Assembly (NCBI GenBank): GCA_025331125.1
Contig: JAOALB010000056.1
Span: 62,001-126,000 of the forward strand
Direction: 5' to 3'
Source: Mycogone perniciosa
Taxonomy: Eukaryota; Ascomycota; Sordariomycetes; Hypocreales; Hypocreaceae
DNA: 64,000 nt
The position numbers and the translations under genes were made by a program. The notes beneath the pieces were generated by a model, which made no database searches, was not told the origin of the DNA, and was given only the letters and a program-made list of their open reading frames with translations. Of this stretch, positions 44,834 to 56,589 are shown piece after piece. Position 1 is the stretch's first letter, and every line of letters starts with the position of its first letter.

Positions 44834-47567
44834 ATGCCGGTATACAGTCAACGCGCGCAGGTCGCGCTCCTTAAGGCTGTCAGTACTACCTGCCCAGCAG
44901 CACCCCGCGTTCGATGACGCTTCTCGTCCAGCATACCCCGGCTAACCTAGAAACCGCCTTCAGGTCAACCGCGTCTTCGATCTCAACCGTACCGCCGAGT
45001 CTCTCGATGAACTTACCAATGGAGTCACCCTTGCCCATATCCTACACGAGTTGGACCCTGAATTCGACCCTTCTCACTTGGAGTCGAACCAGGGCGTTTC
45101 GAAGAGTCTGGCCAACAAGCGCAACATACAGGCCGTTTATAAAGGCCTGTTTCGATTTATTCGCCGGCAAATCCCAGAGCTCAGCTGCCAAGCCAAGAAA
45201 TTCGACTACCATGCCGTTGCTGAGAACCCGGAGCCGCAAGGTATTAGCCAGGTATTGCGCCCACGCAGGATTACAGAATCAACTCAGACGGGGTATTATG
45301 TGCTAATTGTTGCGTACGCGTAGTTACTAGCCGTCATGGTATCCGCCGCTGCCATGGGCCCGGACAATCAAAAGTATGTCCCTCGGATCCAGAATGGCCT
45401 CGACCGTGACACCCAGGCAGAGATTATGCAGATCATTCGGTCGGTGCAACAGGATATTGCAAATTCCAAGGACGATGATGACCTTGACGAGGCTATTGAC
45501 GCAGTTATGGAGGCTAGGGATATTGAACTTCTTGTGGAAGAGCAGAATGCAGCCCTGCGTCAGCAACTCGACATGACTAAGAAGAAACTATCCGACTATA
45601 TCACCCGTCACGAACATCTTCAACAGAGTCACGAGGAACTGTCGTATGAAAGAGAGAAGAACGATCGCGAGCTTGAGGTCCTAAGAAAAGCCACTCAAGA
45701 CGGGGCCAACAGCGCCAAAGCTATCAAACATTTGGAGGAGCAGGTCCATGAGCAGATGGAGATCATTGCTAGAAATGAGGAGGTTATTCGAACTAATCAC
45801 AAGACAAGGACACAGTTAGAGAGCGAAGTTCATCGCCTAGGCCAGAAGAGCATCCAGGCCGATGAGCTTCGGGATCAAGTTGCTGAGTGGAAGCACAAAG
45901 CGGAAGAGCTTGAGAAAAAAGCGAACATGGCCGAGCGTTACAAACAAAAACTTGAATCTCAGCAGGGCCTGGTTCGAGACGTCCAAAACCTTCAGTATGA
46001 GAGAGCTGAGCTACAGGAGCAACTGCGCTCTCTGGTTGAGGACAGAGAACGAAGTGAACGCACAAAGAAGGCTGAGGATGAACTTACAAAGATGATCACA
46101 CAGTCCGAGCAACATCTGTGGGATGAGCGTAATCAGAAGGCTCAGCTTCTGAAAGATCTCGCTGCGCTTCAAGAGGAACTCGTGCGACTACAAGCCCAAC
46201 GAACCCACGATGAGCATTTCATACAAGACCTACAGGAACAGTTGCAGCACGGCGGAAGTGGAGTATCCCAAGGAGTCAGTCTGGAAGCAAGTCCATCCAT
46301 ATTCAACCTTGAGGACGAGCTCATAAGCGCTTCAAAGGACGATGGACCAACCAATATTCCTCTGGAACTCTCGAGGTTGAAAGCAGAAAATGATTTGTTG
46401 CGGAGGACCGTCGGGTCTGCCGGGGACGCAGCTCTACTTCGACGAGATTTGGAGGATCAAAGACGACAACGGGAACGACTTCAACAGAATTTCAACGACA
46501 TTTTCGAGAAACACACGATAACCAAGGACCACATGGAGGCTTTGATGAACAACCTGGTGGGCGAAGGGTTAGTTAAACGCATCAATTTCCTGATTAGGTT
46601 GAGGGTATAGATACTGACACTAGAGTGCTACAGATCAGAGGCATTCATCAAGCTGCGAAATGGTTATACGCAGCTGCAGCTTGATTTGGAGCAAGCTAGG
46701 AAACGAATTAGTGATTTGGAGACCCAGCTTGCAGACAAGGATAGAGAAGTCCTCTGTTTGCGGACTGACCTCTCCGCTGTTCAGAAAGATAGCATTGCGG
46801 CACTTGACGAACTCAAGAATGCGGATAAGCTGATATCTGGATCACTAACAGCAGAACTTGATCGACTGCGGGAGGAAACCAGTTTTGTCACCAGTGAGCG
46901 TGATGCACTGAAATCCCAGTTAATCGATTCGCTGCTAGCCAACGACAGGCTGAGGAAAGAGACGGAAGAGAACAAGGATCTGCATGAGTCGGCTGCCGGG
47001 TCAGCGGATGCAGATGTATCCGAAGCTGTCAGGAAAGCCTCTGAGAAGGTTGAAAAGTTGCGTGCTCGTCTCATAGAAAGAAATCAGGTGAGCCCAAAAC
47101 TACCTTCCTTTTCCAGATTTCTCAAGTATAGTTGTGCTAACTTTTTAATTTTCTAGCAACTTGAAAAGTCAGAACAAGAAAGGGTTGAATTGCAGAGCAA
47201 ACTCAAGGCAGCACAACTCGGAGAGAACTCTGCAGCGCAAAAGGTACGTTTTTTCTTTGATTGGCCATGACTACACTCGGCCTGTTTAGATATCTCCAGC
47301 GAAGAGAAGACGCATAAGCTAACCAGGGACATGCAGGCTGCCAACGAACATACCATAAAGAATCTTCAGAGGGAAAACGCTCTCATTACAACAGCTTGGT
47401 ATGACCTCACAAGTCGTCTTCAAAGTAATCATGTTGTGCTCCAACGCCGGCAAGATGCCCCCAAGAGCTGGCTAAACAAGCAGAGGCAGTTGGTCAATGG
47501 TCAGTTGCGCCAACGCGACATGCTCTACCTCTACTGACCTGACTCTTCAGCTGCCCCGAGGAAATAG
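44834..47567 (+). CDS. hookA: Hook-family dynein adaptor (HookA)
   Basis: HookA links early endosomes to cytoplasmic dynein and kinesin-3 in hyphae. I read seven exons: 44834-44878, 44964-45251, 45324-46567, 46634-47087, 47157-47243, 47337-47499 and 47551-47567, giving 765 residues. The first exon gives MPVYSQRAQVALLKA, joined to VNRVFDLNRTAESLDELTNGVTLAHILHELDPEFD, the divergent calponin-like Hook domain. From about residue 130 to the end it is almost continuous coiled coil (EDRERSERTKKAEDELTKM and similar). After exon 6 (SWLNKQRQLVN) the last exon ends APRK; without that final splice the frame would run to 47537 with an unlikely tail. Introns 1 and 5 have GCTAAC branch sites. The first exon is the least certain part. 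Confidence 0.87.
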
Positions 47568-48224
47568 GGTCTCACGGGTTGAGCTTCATCTATCCCTTAT
47601 GGCTAGTGGCAGGTGCTGGGGGTTCTTCTTTCATCACTTGCTTTCCACAAGATCGATGATATATGGATGATGGCCTGCCCAATGTCTACTCTATGACCTA
47701 TCCGCAAACCTCTCCCTAAGACCTCTGGTAGAGCATCCATGGGAATTCACATTTTCCTTACGTTGGGTTTTATTGCATTGCGAGGGAGTGAAGAAGGGGC
47801 GTGTGTTTTTGTACTCTGTCTGAGCATGATTAGAGCGTAAATGGGATGGGCAGGATTAAGGAATACCCCAATATGATGACCTCAAAGTACATGTCGACAG
47901 ACAATAGATTTGCGGTATCAAAACTTAGCTAGTAATTGCGAGTATTTTACATTATATTGCTACAGAAACCCGATCGCATTTGTCAATGGGCTAATGCTAA
48001 GGGATCTAGGTCATTGAGATGCAGTTATGGACACAAAGGGTGACATCAATTGGTGAATTGCAGACAAACCACCGTCTATACCGCCACACTACATTAAACC
48101 CTAGGCGACTTTTGTTACATACAGACATCAGTGAGACTAAGACTACAAGATTGTGACTGCAGAAGACCGATTTAGCCTCAGTCCTCATGTCTACCTAGAT
48201 ATTCATAGCACAATATCCAACGGC
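47568..48224. other. Convergent intergenic region HookA / adenylate kinase
   Basis: This is a 657-bp region between two stop codons, AT-rich around 47880-47960. It holds the two 3' untranslated regions. No gene or motif is recognised. Confidence 0.4.
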
Positions 48225-49252
48225 TCAACTCTTGTCGGCAATTCTGTTGAAAATGCCAGAGCCGTGAGGCTTGCTTCCTTCCAGTATATCCAACATGTTC
48301 TTCCACACTTGGCCGGGTTGCTGGCTGGCATCCAGGCCCTTCCAGATGCCCGTCTTCTGGTAGTAGTCAACGACCGGCGTAGTTTGCTTGTGGTAAGTAG
48401 CCAGGCGCTTCTTCAGGGCCTCAGCGTTGTCGTCACTCCGCTGAATGAGTGGCTCACCCGTCACATCGTCCTTCAAAGGCTCCTTGGGAGGGTTGAAGGT
48501 GGTGTGGTAGGAACGGCCAGAGGCGGGGTGAATCAATCGGCCAGTGATGCGGGCGACGAGCAGGGAATCGTCTATCTGCAGCTCAACAGCATGCTGCAGG
48601 GTCTGGTTTCTTTCCTTGAGCATAGCATCGAGGCCCTCGGCTTGAGGGACGGTGCGAGGGAAACCATCGAGGATAAATCTGTTACAACACAGGTAAGCGG
48701 GTTGCACGAAGAGAGCAACACTTAGGGCAGGGGAGCAAGAGGCCATTGACATACCCGCCCTGGCATTCCTTGTTGTTCTCAAGCTCTTCCTTGATCATGC
48801 CAATGACAATGTCGTCGCTGACGAGACCACCCTGGTCCATGATCTTCTTTGCCTCTCGGCCGAGCGGTGTTTTCTTGGCGACTTGTGATCGCAGCATGTC
48901 GCCGGTTGCCTGCGCATCGGAAAGGACCAAATTTTAGAGATGCATAACCATGAGAGTCACGGTGGGTGGGGTTTACATACCAGGTGACAGCAGGAAAAGC
49001 GCTCCTTGATCTTGGGTGCTTGTGTTCCTTTGCCTAGAAGACGAGTAAGCAAGATGAGCGCCCCGCGAAGGCCCGGAGAGCATAGCAAGTAGACTCACCA
49101 GCTCCAGGGGGTCCGATGAGGAGCATGCGGACGCCCTCAGCGGTGGTAGCAGGAGCAGAGCCTGTAGCGCGCTGCTCAAGCTGCTTGATTCGCGAGTCGA
49201 GGTTGCTGATGACATCCTTCAACTGCTTGAGTTCATCCTCTACGAACCCCAT
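48225..49252 (-). CDS. ADK1: Adenylate kinase, cytosolic/mitochondrial IMS type (Adk1)
   Basis: Adk1 interconverts ATP + AMP and 2 ADP. Exons are 49099-49252, 48981-49033, 48755-48909 and 48225-48678, giving 271 residues. The P-loop is assembled by the first splice: LLIGPPGA|GKGTQAPKIKERF. Then follow ATGDMLRSQV, the AMP-site segment QGGLVSDDIVIGMI, and GGFILDGFPRTVPQAE. The long LID region RLIHPASGRSYHTTFNPPKEPLKDDVTGEPLIQRSDD marks the long-form enzyme without a zinc-binding Cys quartet. The N-terminus carries about 40 extra residues with a heptad pattern (LKQLKDVISNLDSRIKQLEQRA) compared with yeast Adk1. There is no obvious presequence. Confidence 0.96.
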
Positions 49253-51095
49253 TGTTGCGGATTTGGAGAGCCTGGCCGGGGCAATTGGCGTTGGAGACAG
49301 GCTGGGTTGGGGGCTGAAGGGGAGAGCGCAACTGGCTGCCGTAAATGGGACTGAAGATTGAGGATGAGAAAGACAGGATGGCGGTTTGAGATGCTGCTTG
49401 TGTGGTTGAAACTGGTTCAGAAGCGCGAAATGCTGCCGAAGAAAGGCCCACAAGTTTTCTGTGCCTCAAGTACGGAGTAGTATCCCGTACTCAAGGTACT
49501 TGTAGAGAGAATGCCCAAACGGGGAACCTGATTGGCCCGACACCTTTGCTAAATTGTGGTTAAAAAATGGTCAAGGCAATGTGGTGATGTAGTGGGTACA
49601 GAGCTGCTCGGTGTACCGAGTGCTCAAGCCAGGCACATGAAAAAAAAATACATGGTTACCTACTACAAGTACTCCTTGTAAGTACTACAGGTAGATACTA
49701 CTACTACTACTATAGGTAATATATGGTATTTAAAAGTAGATAGATATTTCCCTCTTTGTTACTCTCTTTCTCTTATGTATTTTCCCCCTTCTATTCCCCT
49801 TCTTTTTCCCCCTTCAAGTTCTTCCCGCCCAAAGTGCTGGACAATACCCGGGCTGACGGGACTCTTTTCCCTTGGTCCGTCACCGTTACCGGCGCCACAG
49901 CCGTACTGGCCACCATTCAGTTGGCTCCTTCACACACAATTCCACGATATCAGGTTTTGTTAGACCTGTTATTACATGTGTACATGCTTCGTAGAATGGC
50001 ACAGAGTGTTGCCGGCGGCATATTTCAGAAACTGCGATTATTAGTAAAACAACTTGCTAATACCTGAACCCAGCACCCGCTGAGTAAGTAAGGCCTGTGG
50101 TTAATAACCTACATGCAGGTAGGATTCTACCCAGTATATCTTCATCCGTCTGACAGCAGCATTTCAAATGTCGTTTGTAGCCATATGCTAGGATATCTGT
50201 GGTGAATATCAATTAGATTTTCTTTTAGCACATCGCAGTGTCTCTGTCCTATATTAAGCACATGCTTCGTACGGAGTACTTCGTACATGGATAGGTGCTC
50301 TTGATAATAGATGGCGGATAGACGAACTCGGGCGAATATCGGCAGTACCCTTGGGCCGAGCCTCAAAACCCATGCTAGCCTCTGATTGTGACATCGGACC
50401 AAACCTCGGCCAAACCGGATCTTCATTGTCAGAATATGACTTACACTCCTTGCCTCCCATCTCTTTCTATTCCAAGGGCGATAAATATTCTAGATTGAGG
50501 AGGTCTACGGAGTAATTTTATTTCTTTTGAAGCCTCCATCATTGATGGCTGAACCACTACAGATCCGCGCCCATAGTCTGGTGCCATTGCTCTTGGCCAA
50601 CAGCTTCTTCCCCTACATAAAGGTCATAGAAATAACAGAGAAGTGCGGAATATGCGAAATAATGAATACCTTACACCGACATACTTAGTATTTTATGTCG
50701 TAGTATTACGAAGTACTTACTCCGTACTACTTCACCTTTTGCTGTCTGTGTCTTGACAGGCCAGCAATCCAGACCCCGCAGCTGCCGGATTTACGTATAC
50801 CCGTCACCCTCCAGGTATTCTGTACTCTAGCATGGACCTCGCTCGCTGGAGCTTACCCTGGTCGCGAGGTGCAGCAACGTAAGGCAGAGTTACCTAGTCG
50901 CTTGCAGGAAACATTCTAATAACACGCCAATAACGACAGCAACGTTAACGAGTTCTCAGTGCTTCCAACCAAGTCTTCGAACTGCCACTATCACATCCTA
51001 CGTGATCGGTTCCTTTTTCCAATCTTCTCCCCTAAATTGATGAGCGCCAGCGCATAAACCTCTACACAAAGACTGGTGCCTCGAATTGACCTACG
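49253..51095. other. Divergent intergenic region ADK1 / RPN8, 1.8 kb
   Basis: No gene is recognised. A (TAC/CTA)n-rich run lies at 49672-49735 and a pyrimidine-rich stretch at 49750-49830. TACGGAGTA/TACTCCGTA motifs lie at about 49471, 50272, 50505 and 50718. Plus-strand open frames at 49756-50067 are low-complexity and look non-coding. A TACGTGA lies about 100 bp before the RPN8 start. Confidence 0.5.
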
Positions 51096-52264
51096 ATGCC
51101 GACAACCACCGCAGAAACCCTCTCCCTCGTCACCCGAAACGTTTCCGTCGCCCCCCTCGTTCTCCTATCCGCTGTCGACCACTACAACCGTACAGTGCAG
51201 AACAAGACAAAAAGGCGAGTCGTTGGCGTGCTGCTGGGTCAAAATGATGGAAAGAACGTAAGGGTGTCAAACAGCTTTGCAGGTACGTCGAGCGATGCCT
51301 CACAGTCACCCCGCCTCGGTTTCCCATGGTTGACATGCTGGTGTCCCATGCAGTTCCCTTCGAGGAAGATGACAAGGACCCGTCGGTGTGGTTCTTAGAC
51401 CACAACTATGTCGAATCGATGAACGACATGTTCAAGAAGGTCAACGCACGTGAGAAGCTAATAGGATGGTATCACTCTGGTCCCAAGCTCCGTGCCTCCG
51501 ATCTGGAGATCAACGAGCTGTTCAAGCGTTACACGCCGAATCCGTTGCTGGTCATCATTGACGTGCAGCCGAAGGAGTCGGGTGTTCCAACCGACGCGTA
51601 CTTTGCCGTTGAGGAAATCAAGGATGTAGGTGATGTCACCATGGGCAAATGTAGTATTTGATGTTGACTCTTAACGTCACAGGATGGTACAACGACCTCG
51701 CGAACATTCGTACACACTCCGTCCATCATCGAGGCCGAAGAGGCAGAGGAGATTGGCGTTGAGCATTTATTAAGAGACATTCGTGATGTTGCCGTCGGCA
51801 CGCTGTCTACCCGGGTCACCAACCAGCTCCAGTCGCTCCAGGGCCTTCACCTACGATTGCGCGATATCGGTGCATACCTCCAAAAGGTCCTCGATGGGCA
51901 GCTCCCCGTCAACCACGCCATTCTTGGAAATCTACAAGACGTCTTCAATCTCCTCCCCAACTTGTCGATGCCGGAAGGTGATGGCAAATCAGGTAGCCGC
52001 GAACTATCGCATGCCATGAGCATCAAGACCAACGACCAGCTCATGGCCATCTACCTGAGCAGCCTAATACGCGCCATTACCGCCTTCCATGATTTGATAG
52101 AGAACAAGATCCAGAACCGGCAGCAGCAGGAGGATAAGGAGGCCAAGAAGGACGAGGCAAATGGCAAAGAAGAGAAAAAGGAGGGCAGTGCCAACGGCGC
52201 CAATGGAGAAGCTAAGGAGGGAGGCGATAAAGAAAAGGAAACCAAGGACAAGAAGAAGCAGTGA
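51096..52264 (+). CDS. RPN8: 26S proteasome lid subunit Rpn8 (MPN domain)
   Basis: Rpn8 pairs with the deubiquitinase Rpn11 in the proteasome lid. Exons are 51096-51282, 51354-51625 and 51683-52264, giving 346 residues. The MPN domain (about 8-140) starts VSVAPLVLLSAVDHYNR and contains KRRVVGVLLGQNDGKNV and the helix-strand segment EKLIGWYHSGPKL. The JAMM metal-binding His-x-His is absent, as expected for the inactive MPN partner. The second splice gives EIKD|DGTTTSRTFVHTPSIIEAEEAEEIGVEHLLRDI. The C-terminal tail (about 300-346) is a Lys/Glu/Gly-rich low-complexity extension (KKDEANGKEEKKEG). It is convergent with the SWIM-domain gene. Confidence 0.96.
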
Positions 52265-52558
52265 GTAGGTTGGAAATAGACGCAGGCGAAGGACCAGGCC
52301 TAGAAGTGGATGAAGGCCCTCTTGGCGCCAATGGTAACGGATCCATGGTGGTATCTGCCAGGCGGGATGATGCCTTTTGTACATTGATCATGATGAGCTA
52401 CTGGGCGAGGGCCCGGGTCTATCAATGCCAGTCACAACAAGCTGGCTTTCTTTCTCCCCCAAACCAAATGTTTGCCGCTTTGCAAGCCAATGATGATGCT
52501 AGAAACAGTATTAGCGTAACTATAGGTACGATGATTGCACCAATTGACCCGCCATCAG

Positions 52559-53350
52559 TCAAAGGCTCGCGAGTGTGGCGGCTAGCTCTTCCTTTGTCGT
52601 GCGGTGATCCTCAACATGTCCGCCCAGTACTGTTCCCCATCTCTCAGCCAGCAAACATGCGAGGAGGTGCTTGCAACAAGGAATATTCTCCCCGACCCCA
52701 GGGTTTCCATCCAGACTCAAACCACCAAACGACCAAGGTAGGACAGACCCCTCGTTCTTCTCAGCCGGATTTGTTTCTGCGTGGCTGGGATACGCATCAA
52801 GGGCAAAGCTGGCACAGGAACAGCTCCATGCATCCAAATGGACAACGTATCGCTTTGACACTTGAGATGCGTCTCGTCCACGCCGAGACAAGGTGGAGGC
52901 AACAGACTGAATGATGTAGATCCGAATAGGTTTATCAGACGGTGTCTTTAACACAGCGGGTCCAGTGGGAAGCGAGCATAGTGATGCATTGTCTGTACTC
53001 CCCCCCTCGATATTCTCGCTGCTACCAGAAATTGGAACAATACCGCCCTCAGCAGAGACTGTAGCTATTTTTGTTGTTGCGCCCAGCGTGGCCTGTGAGC
53101 CGAGGGGAACAGAGAACCGAGTAACGAGTCCGCGATCCAGCAGGTCCAGAGCAGGCAACAACAGACTTGGGAATATGACGTGAAGGGTCAACAAGAGGTG
53201 GCGACGATTTGGGGATCCAGGACCCGATAGGTGACCAGCCGTTGATTCGGTCTGGGCGGTTGTACCTCCTGTGACAGGCACCGGCAAGGACAATGAGTTT
53301 ATGAGAGCCGTGAACAATTGACCGTGGGACTGCAGGCTTGGGCTCTGCAT
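52559..53350 (-). CDS. SWIM zinc-finger protein, Sws1/Shu2-like
   Basis: This is a single-exon gene of 263 residues. The C-terminal third contains a SWIM zinc-binding pattern CxC(n)CxH: SCSCASFALDAY..., then after a long acidic/Gly-rich loop IPCCKHLLACLLAERW. The central part holds LLLTLHVIFPSLLLPALDLLDRGLVTRF, which in Shu2/Sws1 relatives precedes the SWIM region, then IRIYIIQSVASTLSRR. Sws1-type proteins act in Shu complexes that promote Rad51 filament assembly in recombination. The family call rests on this SWIM layout and short helical N-terminus, and is an inference. The start is the first ATG, MQSPSLQSHGQLF. It is convergent with RPN8, 294 bp away. Confidence 0.72.
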   Translation of the reverse strand: MQSPSLQSHGQLFTALINSLSLPVPVTGGTTAQTESTAGHLSGPGSPNRRHLLLTLHVIFPSLLLPALDLLDRGLVTRFSVPLGSQATLGATTKIATVSAEGGIVPISGSSENIEGGSTDNASLCSLPTGPAVLKTPSDKPIRIYIIQSVASTLSRRGRDASQVSKRYVVHLDAWSCSCASFALDAYPSHAETNPAEKNEGSVLPWSFGGLSLDGNPGVGENIPCCKHLLACLLAERWGTVLGGHVEDHRTTKEELAATLASL

Positions 53351-53797
53351 CCTCAGCTACTTTGGCCGGGTTAAGTCGGTGACGATTATCTCGGTCTTTT
53401 CATGACCGCCCTGGATGACTTTTGTCACCGAGCAGCTCGCAGCTGAGATAGGGAGCTATGTGTGAAGGTTGCTGAGCCTAGGTCGTCACCAATGACTGGG
53501 GCGGAAGGATAGTGGCTGGGTGGATCGAGAGTCAGTCAGTCAAGACAGGCGCACAAGCCGAATGCTCTGTCAGAGATCTTATACATTCAGCCAAGAAATC
53601 TTTTTTCATATGCACAAATATCAGTATCACTGGTCGTCGATTTTCTTTCTTCTTCTTCACATCCTTTTGGTATCACATTTTCGCCCCATACACCTACGCC
53701 GATGCCATGTGATTGCCTCCAGCATTCTATCAGACAATACAGATCGAGACTTGCAACAGTTTTGTTACACACCGCACAAGGGACACTGCTGCGGTTT
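53351..53797. other. Intergenic between HEM13 3' end and SWIM gene promoter
   Basis: This is a 447-bp region between two minus-strand genes. No gene is recognised. There is a TTTCTTTCTTCTTCTTC pyrimidine run at about 53641-53660. Confidence 0.4.
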
Positions 53798-55096
53798 TTA
53801 TACCCACTCCTTGGGCTCCCTCAGCACATCTACCAGTCTCTGCTCTCTGCTCTTAGGTTCCGGCTCATGCATGTACTTCCAGGTTGCCGTCAGCGGCAAA
53901 CTCATGAGGATACTCTCCACTCGCGAGCCTGGCGTGTTGAGCCCAAACGCAGTTCCTCGGTCGTGAACCAGGTTGAATTCGACGTACTTGCCTCTTCGGA
54001 TCTGCTGCCATTCCTTCTCCTTTTCGTTGAAGGGCATATCCTTGCGCTTCTCCAAAATAGGAACGTAGGAGGGGATGAACGACTTGAGGCAGTCTTGAAT
54101 AAAAGCAAAGGTATTCTCTTGGTCCCGCTCGGATTCATCCAGATCGTCGAAGAAGATGCCACCAATTCCACGGCACTCGCCGCGATGCTTGTTGTAAAAG
54201 TACTCATCGCACCATTTCTTGAAACGAGGGTAGTATGACTTGTCGTGGGCATCACACGCCTTCTTGATCGTCTGGTGGAAGTGGATGGCATCTTCATCAA
54301 AGAGAAACGAAGGCGTCAGGTCGCTGCCGCCGCCGAACCACCACGCCTGCGATGTGCCATCCGGGTTGGCCGTTTCAAAGTACCGATAGTTGAGGTGCAC
54401 AGTCGGCGCCATTGGGTTGTATGGGTGAAGCACCATACTAAGGCCAGCGGCAAAGAAGTCGAGCGACTCGACATTGGGATCGAGGTTTTTGTGGTTGACC
54501 CGCATCTTGGCGATGGCTGGCTTAGGTAGAGACCCATAGACGACGCTGACGCCAACGCCAGCCTTCTCAAAGACATTGCCCTCTTGCAGAACACATGTTA
54601 TACCACCACCACCGTTCGGGCGAGTCCACTCATCTTTGCGGAACTTTTTCCCATCGATCCTCTCGAGTTCCTTGACAATGAATTGTTGCTGTTCCTTGAT
54701 GAACTTCTCCATACGCAGGCGCATGGGCGACTCGTCGCCAACACCGGCTTCTCTCTTTTTTTGCTCATCCTTCTCGGCCAGGGTTGCTACGTCGAGCTTC
54801 ACCTTTTCCTTTCCTGTCTGTAACAATGTGAGTTTTCGACTATGATTTACGGGGGCGTCCATCTCTAGCACTGGTTTGCGACATACCAAGCTATAGGCCA
54901 GGGGGCCAGCAATACCCAGAGCAGCAGCCGCGAGCCATAGGGATACCGAGGAGTGGGACTTGGAGACCGAAGGGGCCTGGTGACTGGTAGAACTGGATGA
55001 TGACCATCGCCTCAAGGTCAATTGGCCTCTGGAGAACTGTGCCGGTCGTAGGCGGAGTTGTGCCGCCAGGCGTTGAGTCTGGCGAATGGCAGCCAT
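53798..55096 (-). CDS. HEM13: Coproporphyrinogen III oxidase (oxygen-dependent)
   Basis: This enzyme converts coproporphyrinogen III to protoporphyrinogen IX in haem synthesis using O2. Exons are 54887-55096 and 53798-54817. The 69-nt intron (GTATGT...TTACAG) is a multiple of three and has no stop, so the unspliced frame is also open; spliced length is 409 residues. The start is MAAIRQTQRLAAQLRLRPAQF, an Arg-rich mitochondrial presequence, followed by a Ser stretch and one hydrophobic segment (VSLWLAAAALGIAGPLAYSL). Conserved enzyme blocks include TRPNGGGGITCVLQEGNVFEKAGVGVS, LHPYNPMAPTVHLNYRYFE, WWFGGGSDLTPSFLF, GIGGIFFDD and RGKYVEFNLVHDRGTAFGL. A mitochondrial form differs from cytosolic yeast Hem13. 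Confidence 0.95.
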   Translation of the reverse strand: MAAIRQTQRLAAQLRLRPAQFSRGQLTLRRWSSSSSTSHQAPSVSKSHSSVSLWLAAAALGIAGPLAYSLVCRKPVLEMDAPVNHSRKLTLLQTGKEKVKLDVATLAEKDEQKKREAGVGDESPMRLRMEKFIKEQQQFIVKELERIDGKKFRKDEWTRPNGGGGITCVLQEGNVFEKAGVGVSVVYGSLPKPAIAKMRVNHKNLDPNVESLDFFAAGLSMVLHPYNPMAPTVHLNYRYFETANPDGTSQAWWFGGGSDLTPSFLFDEDAIHFHQTIKKACDAHDKSYYPRFKKWCDEYFYNKHRGECRGIGGIFFDDLDESERDQENTFAFIQDCLKSFIPSYVPILEKRKDMPFNEKEKEWQQIRRGKYVEFNLVHDRGTAFGLNTPGSRVESILMSLPLTATWKYMHEPEPKSREQRLVDVLREPKEWV

Positions 55097-56589
55097 TGGC
55101 GCAAACCCACGATGGTATGATCCCAATGCAAACCGCTATGCCCGAGGCGTATGCCTTACGCACAATGCAAGGCGGCAGAAACACGGAATGAGTCGAGCCA
55201 GTGTCGTATGTGTTCCAACAAAGGGGGTGAAGGAGGGTTGATCAATGCCTCTCAATCTTTAACCACGGGGAGTTCTATTCCCTCTGCTGACGAGCCACCT
55301 CTTGGTGGCGTGTTGACTGGCTGATATACCCCCAAAGTAATTCCTACCTCGGTCTAGCTCAAGACAAAACGAAACGATGCCGGCCGGCGAAAGGTCGGCA
55401 TGCGAGGTGGGGCTTCTATCGTAGGTATTGCATAATCGACTTGAGGCTCTCTGTTACATACTACTTCTATGACATCGCCAGCAAATACATAGATATATGC
55501 CTTTGAAGCCATACTATCTCGTCCACGGGCTTCGACCATTTTGCACGCACTCTTCAGGGCCCATAGGAATAGGCTGATACTACTACTAATGTAAAATAAT
55601 TCCAAGAATAATGGTCGTCGTAGATCAGTAATACAAGTCTCTTGGCACTGCTCTACGGGGAACTCCGTCTTTGCTGTAGAGGTGGAGACGTAGGTATTTC
55701 GTAGATTCCGCACTAGGCACTTCGTACATACGAGTACATGAGGCGGGAAGAATGTAGGGCGAATATGCATGCGGCTGGTGTATCGAGCGGGTGACAATAA
55801 AACAGGGACTGCAAAAACATAGATACCCTAATAGTAAATACTTCGTTGGGCATAAACAACGGTTATCTGTAGTAATGGGAGATGTCTATAGCAATGAGGG
55901 ATATCCGCAGTAATAAGAGATATCCGTAGCAATAAGACTAATCTGTGGCAATAGTAGGGGTAGGAGTAGGTGTCTTGTGGTCCCTGTTTTATTGTCATCC
56001 GCTTGTATTCGTGCAATCGCTTCAGGAGAGCATTGCAATGTTGGCGGTATCCAATTACGGCTTATCCCCCAGGTCTGGGGCCATGTCCCCGTGACTCGAT
56101 TTTGTTCGTCATTCATGCTGCTGATACAGTGTGAGTTCAGCCACAATCCCTTTCTTGCCCCCCGTAACTTAGGGGGTGTTGCTGGAGGTGATCAGGTGCC
56201 TTCAGTGTTGGTTGGTCTTTGTGTGATTCACTGGTTCTGCAGTGGGTTTAGCGCCACTGGCCCCGCGCCACTGCTCCTCGTGCCTGTTCACCGGCGTCAC
56301 TACGAGTACTCGACTGCCTGCCTGCCTACCTGTAACCTGCCACCGCCTCCAGCCCAGCTCCCACACTGCCACGCCCCTCACCTCCACCTCCTACCAGCTC
56401 CGTGCCTACATACATCATCTCTTCATCTTCAACCTTTCCTCAGTAATCTCATCCTGAACCTTTCGCTTTCAGCACCCATCGTCACTACCACAGTTCATCG
56501 CTGACCGCCATCCATCCATCTCCTTTTTTACAGCCAACAACTCCAGCTCTCCGTGCTGTTCTAAGCGGATATCCTACACTCCGGCCAAG
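55097..56589. other. Divergent intergenic region HEM13 / ATG8, 1.5 kb
   Basis: This contains the inverted-repeat element at 55786-56003 (listed separately). From about 56260 to 56589 it has a pyrimidine- and CA-rich stretch that looks like the ATG8 leader (repeated CCACC, CATC, CTCC). No protein is recognised. Confidence 0.5.
55786..56003. mobile_element. MITE-like element: 24-bp inverted repeats around short tandem repeats
   Basis: The left arm (55786-55809) and the reverse complement of the right arm (55980-56003) match at 23 of 24 positions, sharing TGACAATAAAACAGGGAC. Between them, 55860-55955 holds degenerate tandem units of about 19-25 nt of the type ATATCCGTAGCAATAAGAG (GTTATCTGTAGTAATGG, ATATCCGCAGTAATAAG and so on). 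The 218-bp size, terminal inverted repeats and lack of coding sequence resemble a non-autonomous DNA element. I cannot see a convincing target-site duplication, so the transposon reading is an inference. Confidence 0.5.

Noticed and set aside
49756..50067. Candidate small gene in the ADK1/RPN8 divergent region
   Set aside because: It is a low-complexity Phe/Pro/Ser start derived from a pyrimidine tract; no conserved features.
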